Made by a program: the position numbers and the translations under genes. DNA of 5,509 bases from an uncultured bacterium (lineage in GTDB: Bacteria > Bacillota > Clostridia > Lachnospirales > Lachnospiraceae), in assembly GCA_946061355.1 (NCBI GenBank), contig CAMGRE010000155.1, positions 1-5,509 on the forward strand, written 5' to 3'. Below are positions 1 to 5,471 of this stretch, piece by piece; the first letter of the stretch is position 1; every line of letters starts with the position of its first letter. The notes under the pieces are model-generated. The model was not told the DNA's origin. It saw only the letters and a program-made list of their open reading frames with translations, and ran no database searches.

Positions 1-36
1 GGTGTTGCCGGTAAGAAGCAAAAAAAGGTAAAGTAA
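1..36 (+). CDS. Possible 3' end of an unidentified upstream gene (partial)
   Basis: Frame 1 reads GVAGKKQKKVK and then TAA at 34-36. A lysine-rich C-terminal tail of this kind is common on bacterial proteins, and 58 bases would then separate it from ytfQ, so the two could be co-transcribed. Frame 2 is also open from the window edge, ending at TAA 29-31 with the tail VLPVRSKKR, so the frame is not settled. Eleven codons are too few to identify a family. In related bacteria sugar-importer operons often follow regulatory genes, but nothing here shows that. Confidence 0.35.
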   Translation, partial: GVAGKKQKKVK

Positions 37-75
37 TGGCACAGGGAACACAAACCCGCAAACAATCACTTTTAG

Positions 76-84
76 AAAGGGAGG
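76..84 (+). promoter_or_regulatory. Ribosome binding site of ytfQ
   Basis: AAAGGGAGG lies 10 bases before the ATG at 95 and is a strong match to the 16S anti-SD. It fixes the ytfQ start, which also gives a full lipoprotein signal peptide. No convincing -35/-10 pair is visible in 1-75, so the operon promoter is probably upstream of the window. Confidence 0.8.
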
Positions 85-94
85 ATTTTTCGAA

Positions 95-1180
95 ATGAAA
101 AAGAAAGTTTTAAGTGCTATTCTTAGTGTAGCAATGGTTGCATCCCTTATTGTTGGATGTGGCGCAAAGGAAGAGACAGCAGCTCCTGCGGCAACAGAGG
201 AAGCAGCTCCTGCAGCAACAGAGGAAGCAGCTCCTGCAGCAGAGGCAGAGGAAGCAGCTCCCGCAGCAGACGGCGAGTTGATCAAGGTTGGTTTCGCACA
301 GGTTGGTCATGAGTCTGACTGGCGTGCAGCTAATACTCAGAACTATCAGGATGTTTTCAGTGCAGAGAACGGATATGAGTTATCCTTCGTAGACGCTGAT
401 AATGATAACGCAGCTCAGCTCGAGGCAGTTCGTTCCTTCATCCAGCAGGAAATGGATTACATCTGCATCGCTCCTATCGAGACAGCAGGTTGGGATACAG
501 TTCTTCAGGAAGCACAGGACGCAGGTATTCCGGTACTGATCGTTGACCGTTCCGTAGACGCTGATCCTTCTCTCTATGAGACACAGATCGGTTGCGACAT
601 GGTAAAAGAAGGTGAGACAGCAGGTAACTGGCTGGCTGAGTACTTAGATGGAAAAGAAGCTAAGATCCTTGTTATCGAGGGTACTGTTGGTTCTTCCGCA
701 GCACTTGGACGTACAGAAGGCTTCAACAATGTTGCAGCACAGCACAGCGAGTGGGAGATCCTTGATTCTCAGTCCGGTGACTTCACACAGTCCGGTGGAC
801 AGGAAGTTATGGAGTCCTACATCAAGTCCTACAGCGATTTCAACGTAGTAGTTTGCCAGAACGATAACGAAGCATACGGCGCAATGGACGCTATGGATGC
901 AGCTGGTATCACATACGGTGTTGACGGCGATGTAACAATCATCTCCTACGACGCAACTCATGACGGACTTCAGTACACACTGGATGGCAAGATCACATGT
1001 AACGTAGAGTGTAACCCTCTGCAGGCTAAGTTTGCTGAGCAGGTTATCCAGAAACTTCAGAAGGGTGAAGCAATCGATCCTGTCACAGTCGTTGTTGATG
1101 AGGCATTCGTTGCACCTGGTGTTACAAGCCAGTACGCTACAACAATGAGCGATGAAGTATTAGCAGGTCGTGCATACTAA
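95..1180 (+). CDS. ytfQ: YtfQ-type galactofuranose-binding lipoprotein (ABC importer)
   Basis: Extracellular substrate-binding protein of the importer encoded by the next three genes. Residues 1-21 form a signal peptide (MKKK, then a hydrophobic core), ending in the lipobox IVGC with the lipidated Cys at 22. Residues about 23-60 are a low-complexity Ala/Pro/Glu linker, and the rest is a periplasmic-binding-protein type 1 (ribose-binding-like) fold. It resembles E. coli YtfQ as I recall it: VGFAQVGHESDWRAA (about 64-78), AVRSF, CIAP with AGWD, the VDRSVD segment, EGTVGSS, and SQSGDFTQS followed by EVMES. YtfQ of E. coli binds the furanose form of galactose; the same ligand here is inferred from similarity. 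At 361 residues it is about 40 longer than the E. coli protein, largely because of the linker. Glutamine is almost always CAG and the codon use looks optimised, which fits high expression. Family assignment is secure, exact ligand is not. Confidence 0.92.
   Translation: MKKKVLSAILSVAMVASLIVGCGAKEETAAPAATEEAAPAATEEAAPAAEAEEAAPAADGELIKVGFAQVGHESDWRAANTQNYQDVFSAENGYELSFVDADNDNAAQLEAVRSFIQQEMDYICIAPIETAGWDTVLQEAQDAGIPVLIVDRSVDADPSLYETQIGCDMVKEGETAGNWLAEYLDGKEAKILVIEGTVGSSAALGRTEGFNNVAAQHSEWEILDSQSGDFTQSGGQEVMESYIKSYSDFNVVVCQNDNEAYGAMDAMDAAGITYGVDGDVTIISYDATHDGLQYTLDGKITCNVECNPLQAKFAEQVIQKLQKGEAIDPVTVVVDEAFVAPGVTSQYATTMSDEVLAGRAY
179..274 (+). repeat. In-frame tandem repeat encoding the (AAPAATEE)n linker of YtfQ
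   Basis: Four head-to-tail units begin at 179, 203, 227 and 254. The first two are 24 bases and differ at one position (GCGGCA versus GCAGCA), the third is 27 bases (AAPAAEAEE), and the fourth is partial and diverged. They encode AAPAATEE, AAPAATEE, AAPAAEAEE and AAPAAD (residues 29-59). The unit length is a multiple of three, so copy-number change by slippage keeps the frame. The likely role is a flexible, acidic tether between the lipid anchor and the binding domain. Confidence 0.9.
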
Positions 1181-1203
1181 GATTTAAAAGTTTTAAAAGA
1201 AAT

Positions 1204-1238
1204 CAGGGAGGGTGTCCTGAAACATGGCTCCCTCCCTG
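1204..1238 (+). promoter_or_regulatory. Inter-cistronic stem-loop between ytfQ and ytfR
   Basis: CAGGGAGGG (1204-1212) is perfectly complementary to CCCTCCCTG (1230-1238), giving a 9-bp GC-rich stem around a 17-base loop. No T-tract follows (TATTATG), so it is not a canonical intrinsic terminator. Structures at this place, just after the binding-protein gene of an ABC operon, often protect the upstream mRNA from 3' exonucleases or cause partial termination, giving more binding protein than membrane components. That role is inferred from position and structure. The rest of the 95-base gap (1181-1275) is an A/T-rich stretch before the stem and the ytfR SD (AGGAGG at 1263-1268) after it. Confidence 0.7.
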
Positions 1239-1275
1239 TATTATGTAGGTCTCATAAACTGTAGGAGGTAGAAGG

Positions 1276-2799
1276 ATGGATAGCAATATCGCTTTAACAA
1301 TGCGTGGAATATGCATGACATTCCCTGGCGTAAAAGCGCTGGACAATGTAGATTTTACGTTAAAAAAGGGAGAGATACGGGCGCTGATGGGAGAAAACGG
1401 TGCTGGTAAATCCACCTTGATCAAATGTCTCACAGGCGTTAATAAATTTGAGGCCGGAGAGATACATGTAGATGGAATTGAAGGACCCATTATAAACAAG
1501 GATACGATGGATGCCCAGAAAAAGGGTATTTCCACAGTGTATCAGGAAGTTAACCTCTGCCCGAACCTTTCGGTTGCGGAGAATCTGTATATCGGACGCG
1601 AGCCGCTGACGAAGATCGGCACGGTAAACCGTCGTAAGATGAACCAGATGGCAGCCCAGCTGATGAAAGATCTGGATCTGGATATTGATGTAACACAAAA
1701 CCTGGAAGAATATTCACTGGCATTGCAGCAGATGATTGCGATTGCCCGTGCTGTTGACATGGAAAGTAAGGTTCTGATCCTGGATGAGCCGACATCCTCT
1801 CTGGATGACAATGAGGTGGAGAAACTCTTCGGTATGATGCGCCGTCTGCGGGATCAGGGCGTTGGAATAATTTTTGTCACACATTTCCTGGAGCAGGTAT
1901 ACGCGGTGTGTGACGGAATCACAGTACTGAGAAATGGTACATTAGTAGGAGAATATAGCGTAGAAGAGTTGCCAAGAGTAAAATTGGTAGCAGCTATGAT
2001 GGGTAAAGATTTTGATGATCTTGCATCGATCAAGCCGGAAGGAATCAACGACTTCTCCAAGGTTCCTCTTGAGATTGAGGCGAAGGGCCTGAGCCATCCC
2101 GGTACAATCAAACCGTTTGATCTGGATATCCATAAAGGAGAGGTTGTGGGTCTTACAGGATTGCTCGGAAGCGGTCGAAGCGAACTTGCCCGTGTAATCT
2201 ATGGCGCAGATAAAGCGCATACCGGCACCTTGAAGGTAGACGGAAAAGAAGTGAAGATCAAGGCGCCTATCGATGCCATGAATCTTGGCATGGGTCTTTT
2301 GCCCGATGACAGAAAGGCAGAAGGTATTATTGGCGATATGTCCGTGAGAGAGAATATTGTGCTTGCCATGCAGGCAAAGCAGGGTATGTTTAAGAAGATC
2401 CCCATGGCAAAACAGATTGAGATTGCAGACAAATTTATCGATATGCTGCAGATCAAGACGGCAAGTCGCGAGACGTTGATCAAGCAGCTCTCCGGAGGTA
2501 ATCAGCAGAAGGTGATCCTCGCAAGATGGCTTGCGACAGAGCCGGATTTCCTGATTCTGGATGAGCCCACCAGAGGTATTGATATCGGTACAAAGACCGA
2601 GATCCAGAAGCTGGTGATCAAGCTGGCAGAGGAAGGCAAGAGCGTGATCTTTATTTCCTCCGAGATCGAGGAGATGCTTCGTACCTGTAACCGTATGGCA
2701 GTGCTGCGTGATGGCATGAAGGTCGGCGAGATCGGTATGGAAGAGATGACACAGGAAGGTGTAATGCATGCCATTGCAGGAGGTGACCATCATGAGTAA
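1276..2799 (+). CDS. ytfR: YtfR-type sugar ABC importer ATPase with two fused nucleotide-binding domains
   Basis: Cytoplasmic ATPase that powers import through the two permeases encoded downstream; 507 residues, the usual size for RbsA/MglA/YtfR proteins. Domain 1: Walker A GENGAGKST (39-47), Q-loop Gln in VYQE (88-91), degenerate signature YSLALQQM (146-153), Walker B VLILDE (166-171), switch His in VTH (201-203). Domain 2: Walker A position GLLGSGRSE (295-303) with Arg where the catalytic Lys would be, canonical signature LSGGNQQK (405-412), Walker B FLILDE (425-430), and SSE (461-463) where the switch His would be. This asymmetry, with a degenerate second ATP site, is normal in the family and not decay. 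The YSLALQQM form of signature 1 points to YtfR rather than RbsA. The start is set by AGGAGG at 1263-1268, 7 bases before the ATG. Sharing of this ATPase with other importers cannot be excluded. Confidence 0.93.
   Translation: MDSNIALTMRGICMTFPGVKALDNVDFTLKKGEIRALMGENGAGKSTLIKCLTGVNKFEAGEIHVDGIEGPIINKDTMDAQKKGISTVYQEVNLCPNLSVAENLYIGREPLTKIGTVNRRKMNQMAAQLMKDLDLDIDVTQNLEEYSLALQQMIAIARAVDMESKVLILDEPTSSLDDNEVEKLFGMMRRLRDQGVGIIFVTHFLEQVYAVCDGITVLRNGTLVGEYSVEELPRVKLVAAMMGKDFDDLASIKPEGINDFSKVPLEIEAKGLSHPGTIKPFDLDIHKGEVVGLTGLLGSGRSELARVIYGADKAHTGTLKVDGKEVKIKAPIDAMNLGMGLLPDDRKAEGIIGDMSVRENIVLAMQAKQGMFKKIPMAKQIEIADKFIDMLQIKTASRETLIKQLSGGNQQKVILARWLATEPDFLILDEPTRGIDIGTKTEIQKLVIKLAEEGKSVIFISSEIEEMLRTCNRMAVLRDGMKVGEIGMEEMTQEGVMHAIAGGDHHE
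2778..2783 (+). promoter_or_regulatory. Ribosome binding site of ytfT, inside the end of ytfR
   Basis: AGGAGG (continuing GTGA) sits 8 bases before the ATG at 2792, within the last codons of ytfR. It decides the start: the in-frame ATG at 2768 lies upstream of this SD, has no SD of its own, and would add eight unrelated residues (MPLQEVTI). Confidence 0.85.
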
Positions 2800-3868
2800 G
2801 ATAAAGAGTTTAACAAAAAAGCAGTTGTTTCTGCCGATTTTCAGTATGATTCTCGTCATGCTCGTAAATGTGATTTATGATATTGCCTGCGGTAATCCGC
2901 CGTTGTCTTTCTTCCAGATTGCAACGCAGACCACGACATCGGGAAATACGATCCTTTTCGGACGTCTGATCGATGTGTTGAACCGAGGCAGTGAGGTCGC
3001 AATTCTTGCGATCGGTATGACGCTGGTGGTATCTGCTTCGGCTGGAACCGATATTTCGGTCGGATCGGTAATGTCTCTTTCCGGCGGTCTGTGCTGTATG
3101 CTCCTTGCAGGTTACGGCGTGACCAATGTTTCCGAATACAAGGTTCCGTTGATCGTGGGTATCCTTGCCGGTATTGCGCTGGCTGTTGTTTGTGGTATCT
3201 TTAACGGATTCCTGGTTGCTTATCTGAATATCCAGCCTATGGTGGCTACATTGATCCTATGGTCGGCGGGCCGTGCGATCGGATTGTTGCTTTGTAACAG
3301 CGCGATCGTGTATGTGCGTGTTCCGTCCTTCCAGTTCCTCGGTTCTTACTGTGGATTCCTGCCCACCCCGATTCTGGTGGCTGCGCTCTGTATCCTGATC
3401 ACAGCATTGGTTTTGAAGTTTACGGCAGTTGGAACATTTGTGCAGGCAGTTGGTATCAACAAGAAAGCAGCACGTATTTCCGGTTTTAATTCTTCCAAGA
3501 TTATTCTGATCTGCTATGCGGTCTGCGGTCTGTGCGCAGGTATTGCGGGAATTGTGGCGACGTCACGTATCTATTCTGCCGATACAAACAATATCGGTCT
3601 GAATATGGAGCTTGATGCTATCCTGGCGGTGGCGCTCGGCGGCAACAGCCTTGGCGGCGGTAAGTTTAATCTGGCAGGTTCCATCATTGGAGCGTATACG
3701 ATTCAGGCAATCACCACCACGCTGTATGCATTGAAGGTTTCTTCCGCACAGGCGCCTGTATATAAGGCGATTGTGGTCATTCTGATCGTAGTTATCCAGT
3801 CTGAGCCGGTGAAGGCATATTTCAAAAAGCTCTCTGCAAAGAAAGCAGCTGCAAAGGAGGCGAACTAA
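2792..3868 (+). CDS. ytfT: YtfT-type sugar ABC importer permease
   Basis: Inner-membrane permease of the BPD_transp_2 (RbsC-like) family, 358 residues, with about nine or ten hydrophobic segments (approximately 12-31, 64-81, 88-108, 118-144, 148-168, 190-210, 236-257, 272-286, 295-314, 322-337) and a basic, Lys/Ala-rich cytoplasmic tail. Strong resemblance to E. coli YtfT as I recall it: DVLNR followed by ILAIGMTLV (61-79), IQPMVATLIL (147-156), AVGINKKAA (219-227), then ELDAILAV (273-280), GGNSLGGGKFNL (283-294) and VIQS. The motif that is GGIDLSVG in most relatives reads AGTDISVG here (84-91), a mild variation. The gene overlaps the end of ytfR by 8 bases (2792-2799), which implies translational coupling and a matched subunit ratio. 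It is inferred to pair with YjfF as a heterodimer, since both permeases are present and clearly different. Confidence 0.92.
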   Translation: MSKIKSLTKKQLFLPIFSMILVMLVNVIYDIACGNPPLSFFQIATQTTTSGNTILFGRLIDVLNRGSEVAILAIGMTLVVSASAGTDISVGSVMSLSGGLCCMLLAGYGVTNVSEYKVPLIVGILAGIALAVVCGIFNGFLVAYLNIQPMVATLILWSAGRAIGLLLCNSAIVYVRVPSFQFLGSYCGFLPTPILVAALCILITALVLKFTAVGTFVQAVGINKKAARISGFNSSKIILICYAVCGLCAGIAGIVATSRIYSADTNNIGLNMELDAILAVALGGNSLGGGKFNLAGSIIGAYTIQAITTTLYALKVSSAQAPVYKAIVVILIVVIQSEPVKAYFKKLSAKKAAAKEAN

Positions 3869-3869
3869 G

Positions 3870-4895
3870 ATGAAAAAGATTAAAATCAGCAGCAACAACA
3901 TCTTACTTTTGATTACAGTCGCTTTGTTTGTGGCAATGTATGGCGCAGGTTGTATCGTGTATGGTTCCAAAGGCTTTACACATCTGCAGACATTTTTGAA
4001 TGTACTCATCAACAACGCCGGATTGATCTGTGTGGCGGCGGGAACGACATGTGTCATGCTGACAGGCGGTATCGACATTTCCGTTGGATCACTTGTTGCT
4101 ATGGACTGTATGATCCTTGCGGTAGGTATTGAGCAGAAAGGTATGAGCAGTATCACCCTGATGATCCTTATCCTGGCGATCGGTCTTGTGTTTGGTCTGG
4201 TACAGGGATACCTGATCGCATATCTTCAGATACAGCCTTTCATCGCGACGATGGCAGGTATGTTCTTTGCCAGAGGTATGACGGCAGTGATCTGTACCGA
4301 ACAGGTTAGTATTGTCAGTGACGCATTCTTTGTAGGGCTTTCCAATGCAAAGATCAACATTCCGTTTGGAATCGGCGCTTATACGAATAAGAAAGGAATC
4401 CTTCAGATTCCGTATGTGCGTCCTACGGTTATCGTTGCGCTCCTTGTAGTTGTTTTGATTTATCTGATGTTAAAATATACAAAGTTCGGCAGAAGCATAT
4501 ATGCGGTGGGCGGCAATCAGATGTCTGCCACGCTGATGGGTCTGAATGTGGCAAAAACCAAGATGCTTACCTATGTGCTCGCCAGCTTCCTTTGCTCAAT
4601 CGGCGGTATCTGCTACTGTCTGAACACAATGTGCGGTACGACCACACAGGCAGGCGGTTATGAGATGGATGCCATTTCCTCGGCCGTTATCGGCGGTACG
4701 CTGCTGACAGGTGGTGTCGGCAATGTGATTGGTACGCTGTTTGGGGTATTGATCAACGGTACGATTTCAGCGCTTGTAAAGAGTAATGGTAAGCTGAATA
4801 GTTCCTGGCCGAACATTATTACGGCTGTTCTGCTCTGCTTCTTCATCGTTCTGCAGGCAATCTTTGCAAAGATTAAAGAAGCCAAGAAAGCATAA
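3870..4895 (+). CDS. yjfF: YjfF-type sugar ABC importer permease (second membrane subunit)
   Basis: Second inner-membrane permease of the importer, RbsC-like family, 341 residues, close to the size of E. coli YjfF. Visible family features are VAAGTTCVMLTGGIDISVGS (residues 55-74, the conserved GGIDISVGS loop), LQIQPFIATMAGMFFARGM (119-137), KFGRSIYAVGGN (205-216), ATLMGLNV (220-227), EMDAISSAVIGGTLLTGGVG (265-284) and GTLFGVLINGTI (288-299). The GGTLLTGGVG stretch closely follows my memory of E. coli YjfF (GGTLLSGGVG) and separates it from YtfT. About eight to ten hydrophobic segments are evident. It starts 1 base after the ytfT stop, with SD AAAGGAGG at 3853-3860 inside the end of ytfT, so the pair is almost certainly translationally coupled. 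It is the last gene of the operon, with a terminator 26 bases after its stop. The order Q-R-T-F matches the enterobacterial operon. Confidence 0.92.
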   Translation: MKKIKISSNNILLLITVALFVAMYGAGCIVYGSKGFTHLQTFLNVLINNAGLICVAAGTTCVMLTGGIDISVGSLVAMDCMILAVGIEQKGMSSITLMILILAIGLVFGLVQGYLIAYLQIQPFIATMAGMFFARGMTAVICTEQVSIVSDAFFVGLSNAKINIPFGIGAYTNKKGILQIPYVRPTVIVALLVVVLIYLMLKYTKFGRSIYAVGGNQMSATLMGLNVAKTKMLTYVLASFLCSIGGICYCLNTMCGTTTQAGGYEMDAISSAVIGGTLLTGGVGNVIGTLFGVLINGTISALVKSNGKLNSSWPNIITAVLLCFFIVLQAIFAKIKEAKKA

Positions 4896-4920
4896 TTGCT
4901 ATTTGACGGAAAGATATCGG

Positions 4921-4957
4921 AAGTCCCAAAACCGTTTGCCGGTTTTGGGACTTTTTT
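4921..4957 (+). terminator. Intrinsic terminator closing the ytfQRT-yjfF operon
   Basis: The 14-base arms 4921-4934 and 4940-4953 are perfect reverse complements with a 5-base loop (TTTGC), followed by an uninterrupted run of six T (4952-4957, partly within the stem base). It lies 26 bases after the yjfF stop. The A/T-rich outer pairs also give an A-run on the left arm, but there is no converging gene to need bidirectional action. Confidence 0.95.
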
Positions 4958-4985
4958 GAGCCCGGAAAGTATGGTAGACTATACA
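4956..4985 (+). promoter_or_regulatory. Weak candidate promoter for the small membrane-protein gene
   Basis: TTGAGC (4956-4961), starting in the terminator T-tract, and TATACA (4980-4985) are 18 bases apart; each matches four or five positions of the SigA consensus. A promoter is expected here because a strong terminator separates the next gene from the operon, but the match is only moderate. An imperfect 16-base palindrome, GTATGGTAGACTATAC (4969-4984), spans the spacer and -10 region. Confidence 0.35.
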
Positions 4986-5023
4986 TGGATAGAGAAAGCG
5001 GTCTGCTTAATTGCAGATGGGTT

Positions 5024-5030
5024 AAAGGAG
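5024..5030 (+). promoter_or_regulatory. Ribosome binding site of the small membrane-protein gene
   Basis: AAAGGAG lies 11 bases before the ATG at 5042 and decides that start. The in-frame ATG at 4985 has no SD before it and would sit at or inside the candidate -10 element. Confidence 0.7.
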
Positions 5031-5041
5031 AATCTGAGAGT

Positions 5042-5347
5042 ATGGAACAAAATAAGAATAATGAGAAGAAAAAAATACCGACAAAACAGCTTCCGACAAA
5101 GCTGACGCTTACCATCAGGATTCTGGTAGGGGCGTATCTGATGTATACGGCATATGGATTGTTTCCGGGAGCAACTTCGCCCACAGAGGAAAATCACCTG
5201 TTTCTGGCGTTTTTTATGGTAGTGTTTGCAGTGATCGGCGTTATGCTGCTGGTTGTGTCCGGAAGATCTCTTTTGCAGGGAAGATATGTGGACGGAGAGC
5301 TTGATGCCGGAGAGGAAGAGGTTTCGGATGAGGACGCACCGCTGTAG
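5042..5347 (+). CDS. Small two-helix membrane protein of unknown function
   Basis: 101 residues, family not recognised. Residues 1-20 are hydrophilic and Lys/Asn-rich (MEQNKNNEKKK start). A first hydrophobic helix runs about 21-42, then a short polar turn with PTEEN (47-51), then a second helix about 52-73. The tail has a basic patch (R75, R81) and a strongly acidic end: 9 of residues 84-101 are Asp or Glu, including GEEEV and SDEDAPL. By the positive-inside rule both ends are probably cytoplasmic, forming a helical hairpin. It has its own terminator and a weak candidate promoter, so it looks like a separate single-gene unit rather than part of the importer. It could be an accessory membrane protein of almost any kind; I assign no function. 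It is probably a real gene: good SD, coherent hydrophobicity pattern, and a terminator right after it. Confidence 0.72.
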   Translation: MEQNKNNEKKKIPTKQLPTKLTLTIRILVGAYLMYTAYGLFPGATSPTEENHLFLAFFMVVFAVIGVMLLVVSGRSLLQGRYVDGELDAGEEEVSDEDAPL

Positions 5348-5376
5348 CAGTGCAAAATATCGAAGAGAAAAGTTGT

Positions 5377-5414
5377 ATGTGTACAAGTTTGAACAATTTG
5401 TACACATTTTTTTT
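5377..5414 (+). terminator. Intrinsic terminator after the small membrane-protein gene
   Basis: ATGTGTACAA (5377-5386) pairs perfectly with TTGTACACAT (5398-5407). The stem can extend inward by a G-T wobble and two A-T pairs to a 5-base loop (5390-5394), and a run of eight T (5407-5414) follows. The gene's stop at 5347 is 29 bases upstream. The stem is A/T-rich, but the T-run is long. Confidence 0.9.
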
Positions 5415-5423
5415 GGAAAAGTG

Positions 5424-5452
5424 TTGACAAACATTACATACTGATTTATGAT
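5424..5452 (+). promoter_or_regulatory. Near-consensus SigA promoter
   Basis: TTGACA (5424-5429) and TATGAT (5447-5452) are separated by exactly 17 bases; the -35 is a perfect match and the -10 differs at one base. The expected transcription start is near 5459. It begins 10 bases after the preceding terminator T-run and points out of the window, so it opens a new transcription unit. Confidence 0.85.
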
Positions 5453-5471
5453 GTTAATAGTTGAAGCGGAA

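Noticed and set aside
179..274. Possible CRISPR-like or regulatory DNA repeat
   Set aside because: The units are directly adjacent with no spacers and are fully explained by in-frame protein repeats in the YtfQ linker.
110..310. Cysteine-rich 66-residue minus-strand frame resembling a metallothionein-like or disulfide peptide
   Set aside because: The Cys and Ser repeats are simply the complement of the GCA/GCT-rich Ala-Pro-Glu linker repeat of ytfQ.
1183..1199. Direct repeat TTTAAAAG (1183-1190, 1192-1199) after ytfQ as a possible operator
   Set aside because: Short and A/T-only apart from one G, in an A/T-rich post-stop region with no promoter nearby; chance is the simpler explanation.
1204..1245. 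The ytfQ-ytfR stem-loop as an intrinsic terminator
   Set aside because: No T-run follows the stem, and the downstream genes encode the rest of the same importer, so full termination here would make no sense.
2158..2187. Loss of the Walker A lysine in the second ATPase domain as a sign of a decaying gene
   Set aside because: GLLGSGRSE at this site is characteristic of RbsA/YtfR-type ATPases, which keep only one canonical site; the frame is intact and of normal length.
1942..2859. 305-codon open frame on the minus strand opposite ytfR
   Set aside because: It is a shadow of the well-supported ATPase: all ABC motifs are on the + strand in order. The minus-strand product is rich in His, Cys and Leu without any family pattern, and it also crosses the ytfR-ytfT junction.
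3563..4156. 197-codon open frame on the minus strand across the ytfT-yjfF junction
   Set aside because: It lies opposite two conserved permeases, has no SD and shows no coherent domain; it is a by-product of their codon composition.
4985..5041. Upstream start (ATG 4985) for the small membrane protein, adding 19 residues
   Set aside because: There is no SD before it, it falls at or inside the candidate -10 region, and AAAGGAG before the ATG at 5042 supports the shorter form.
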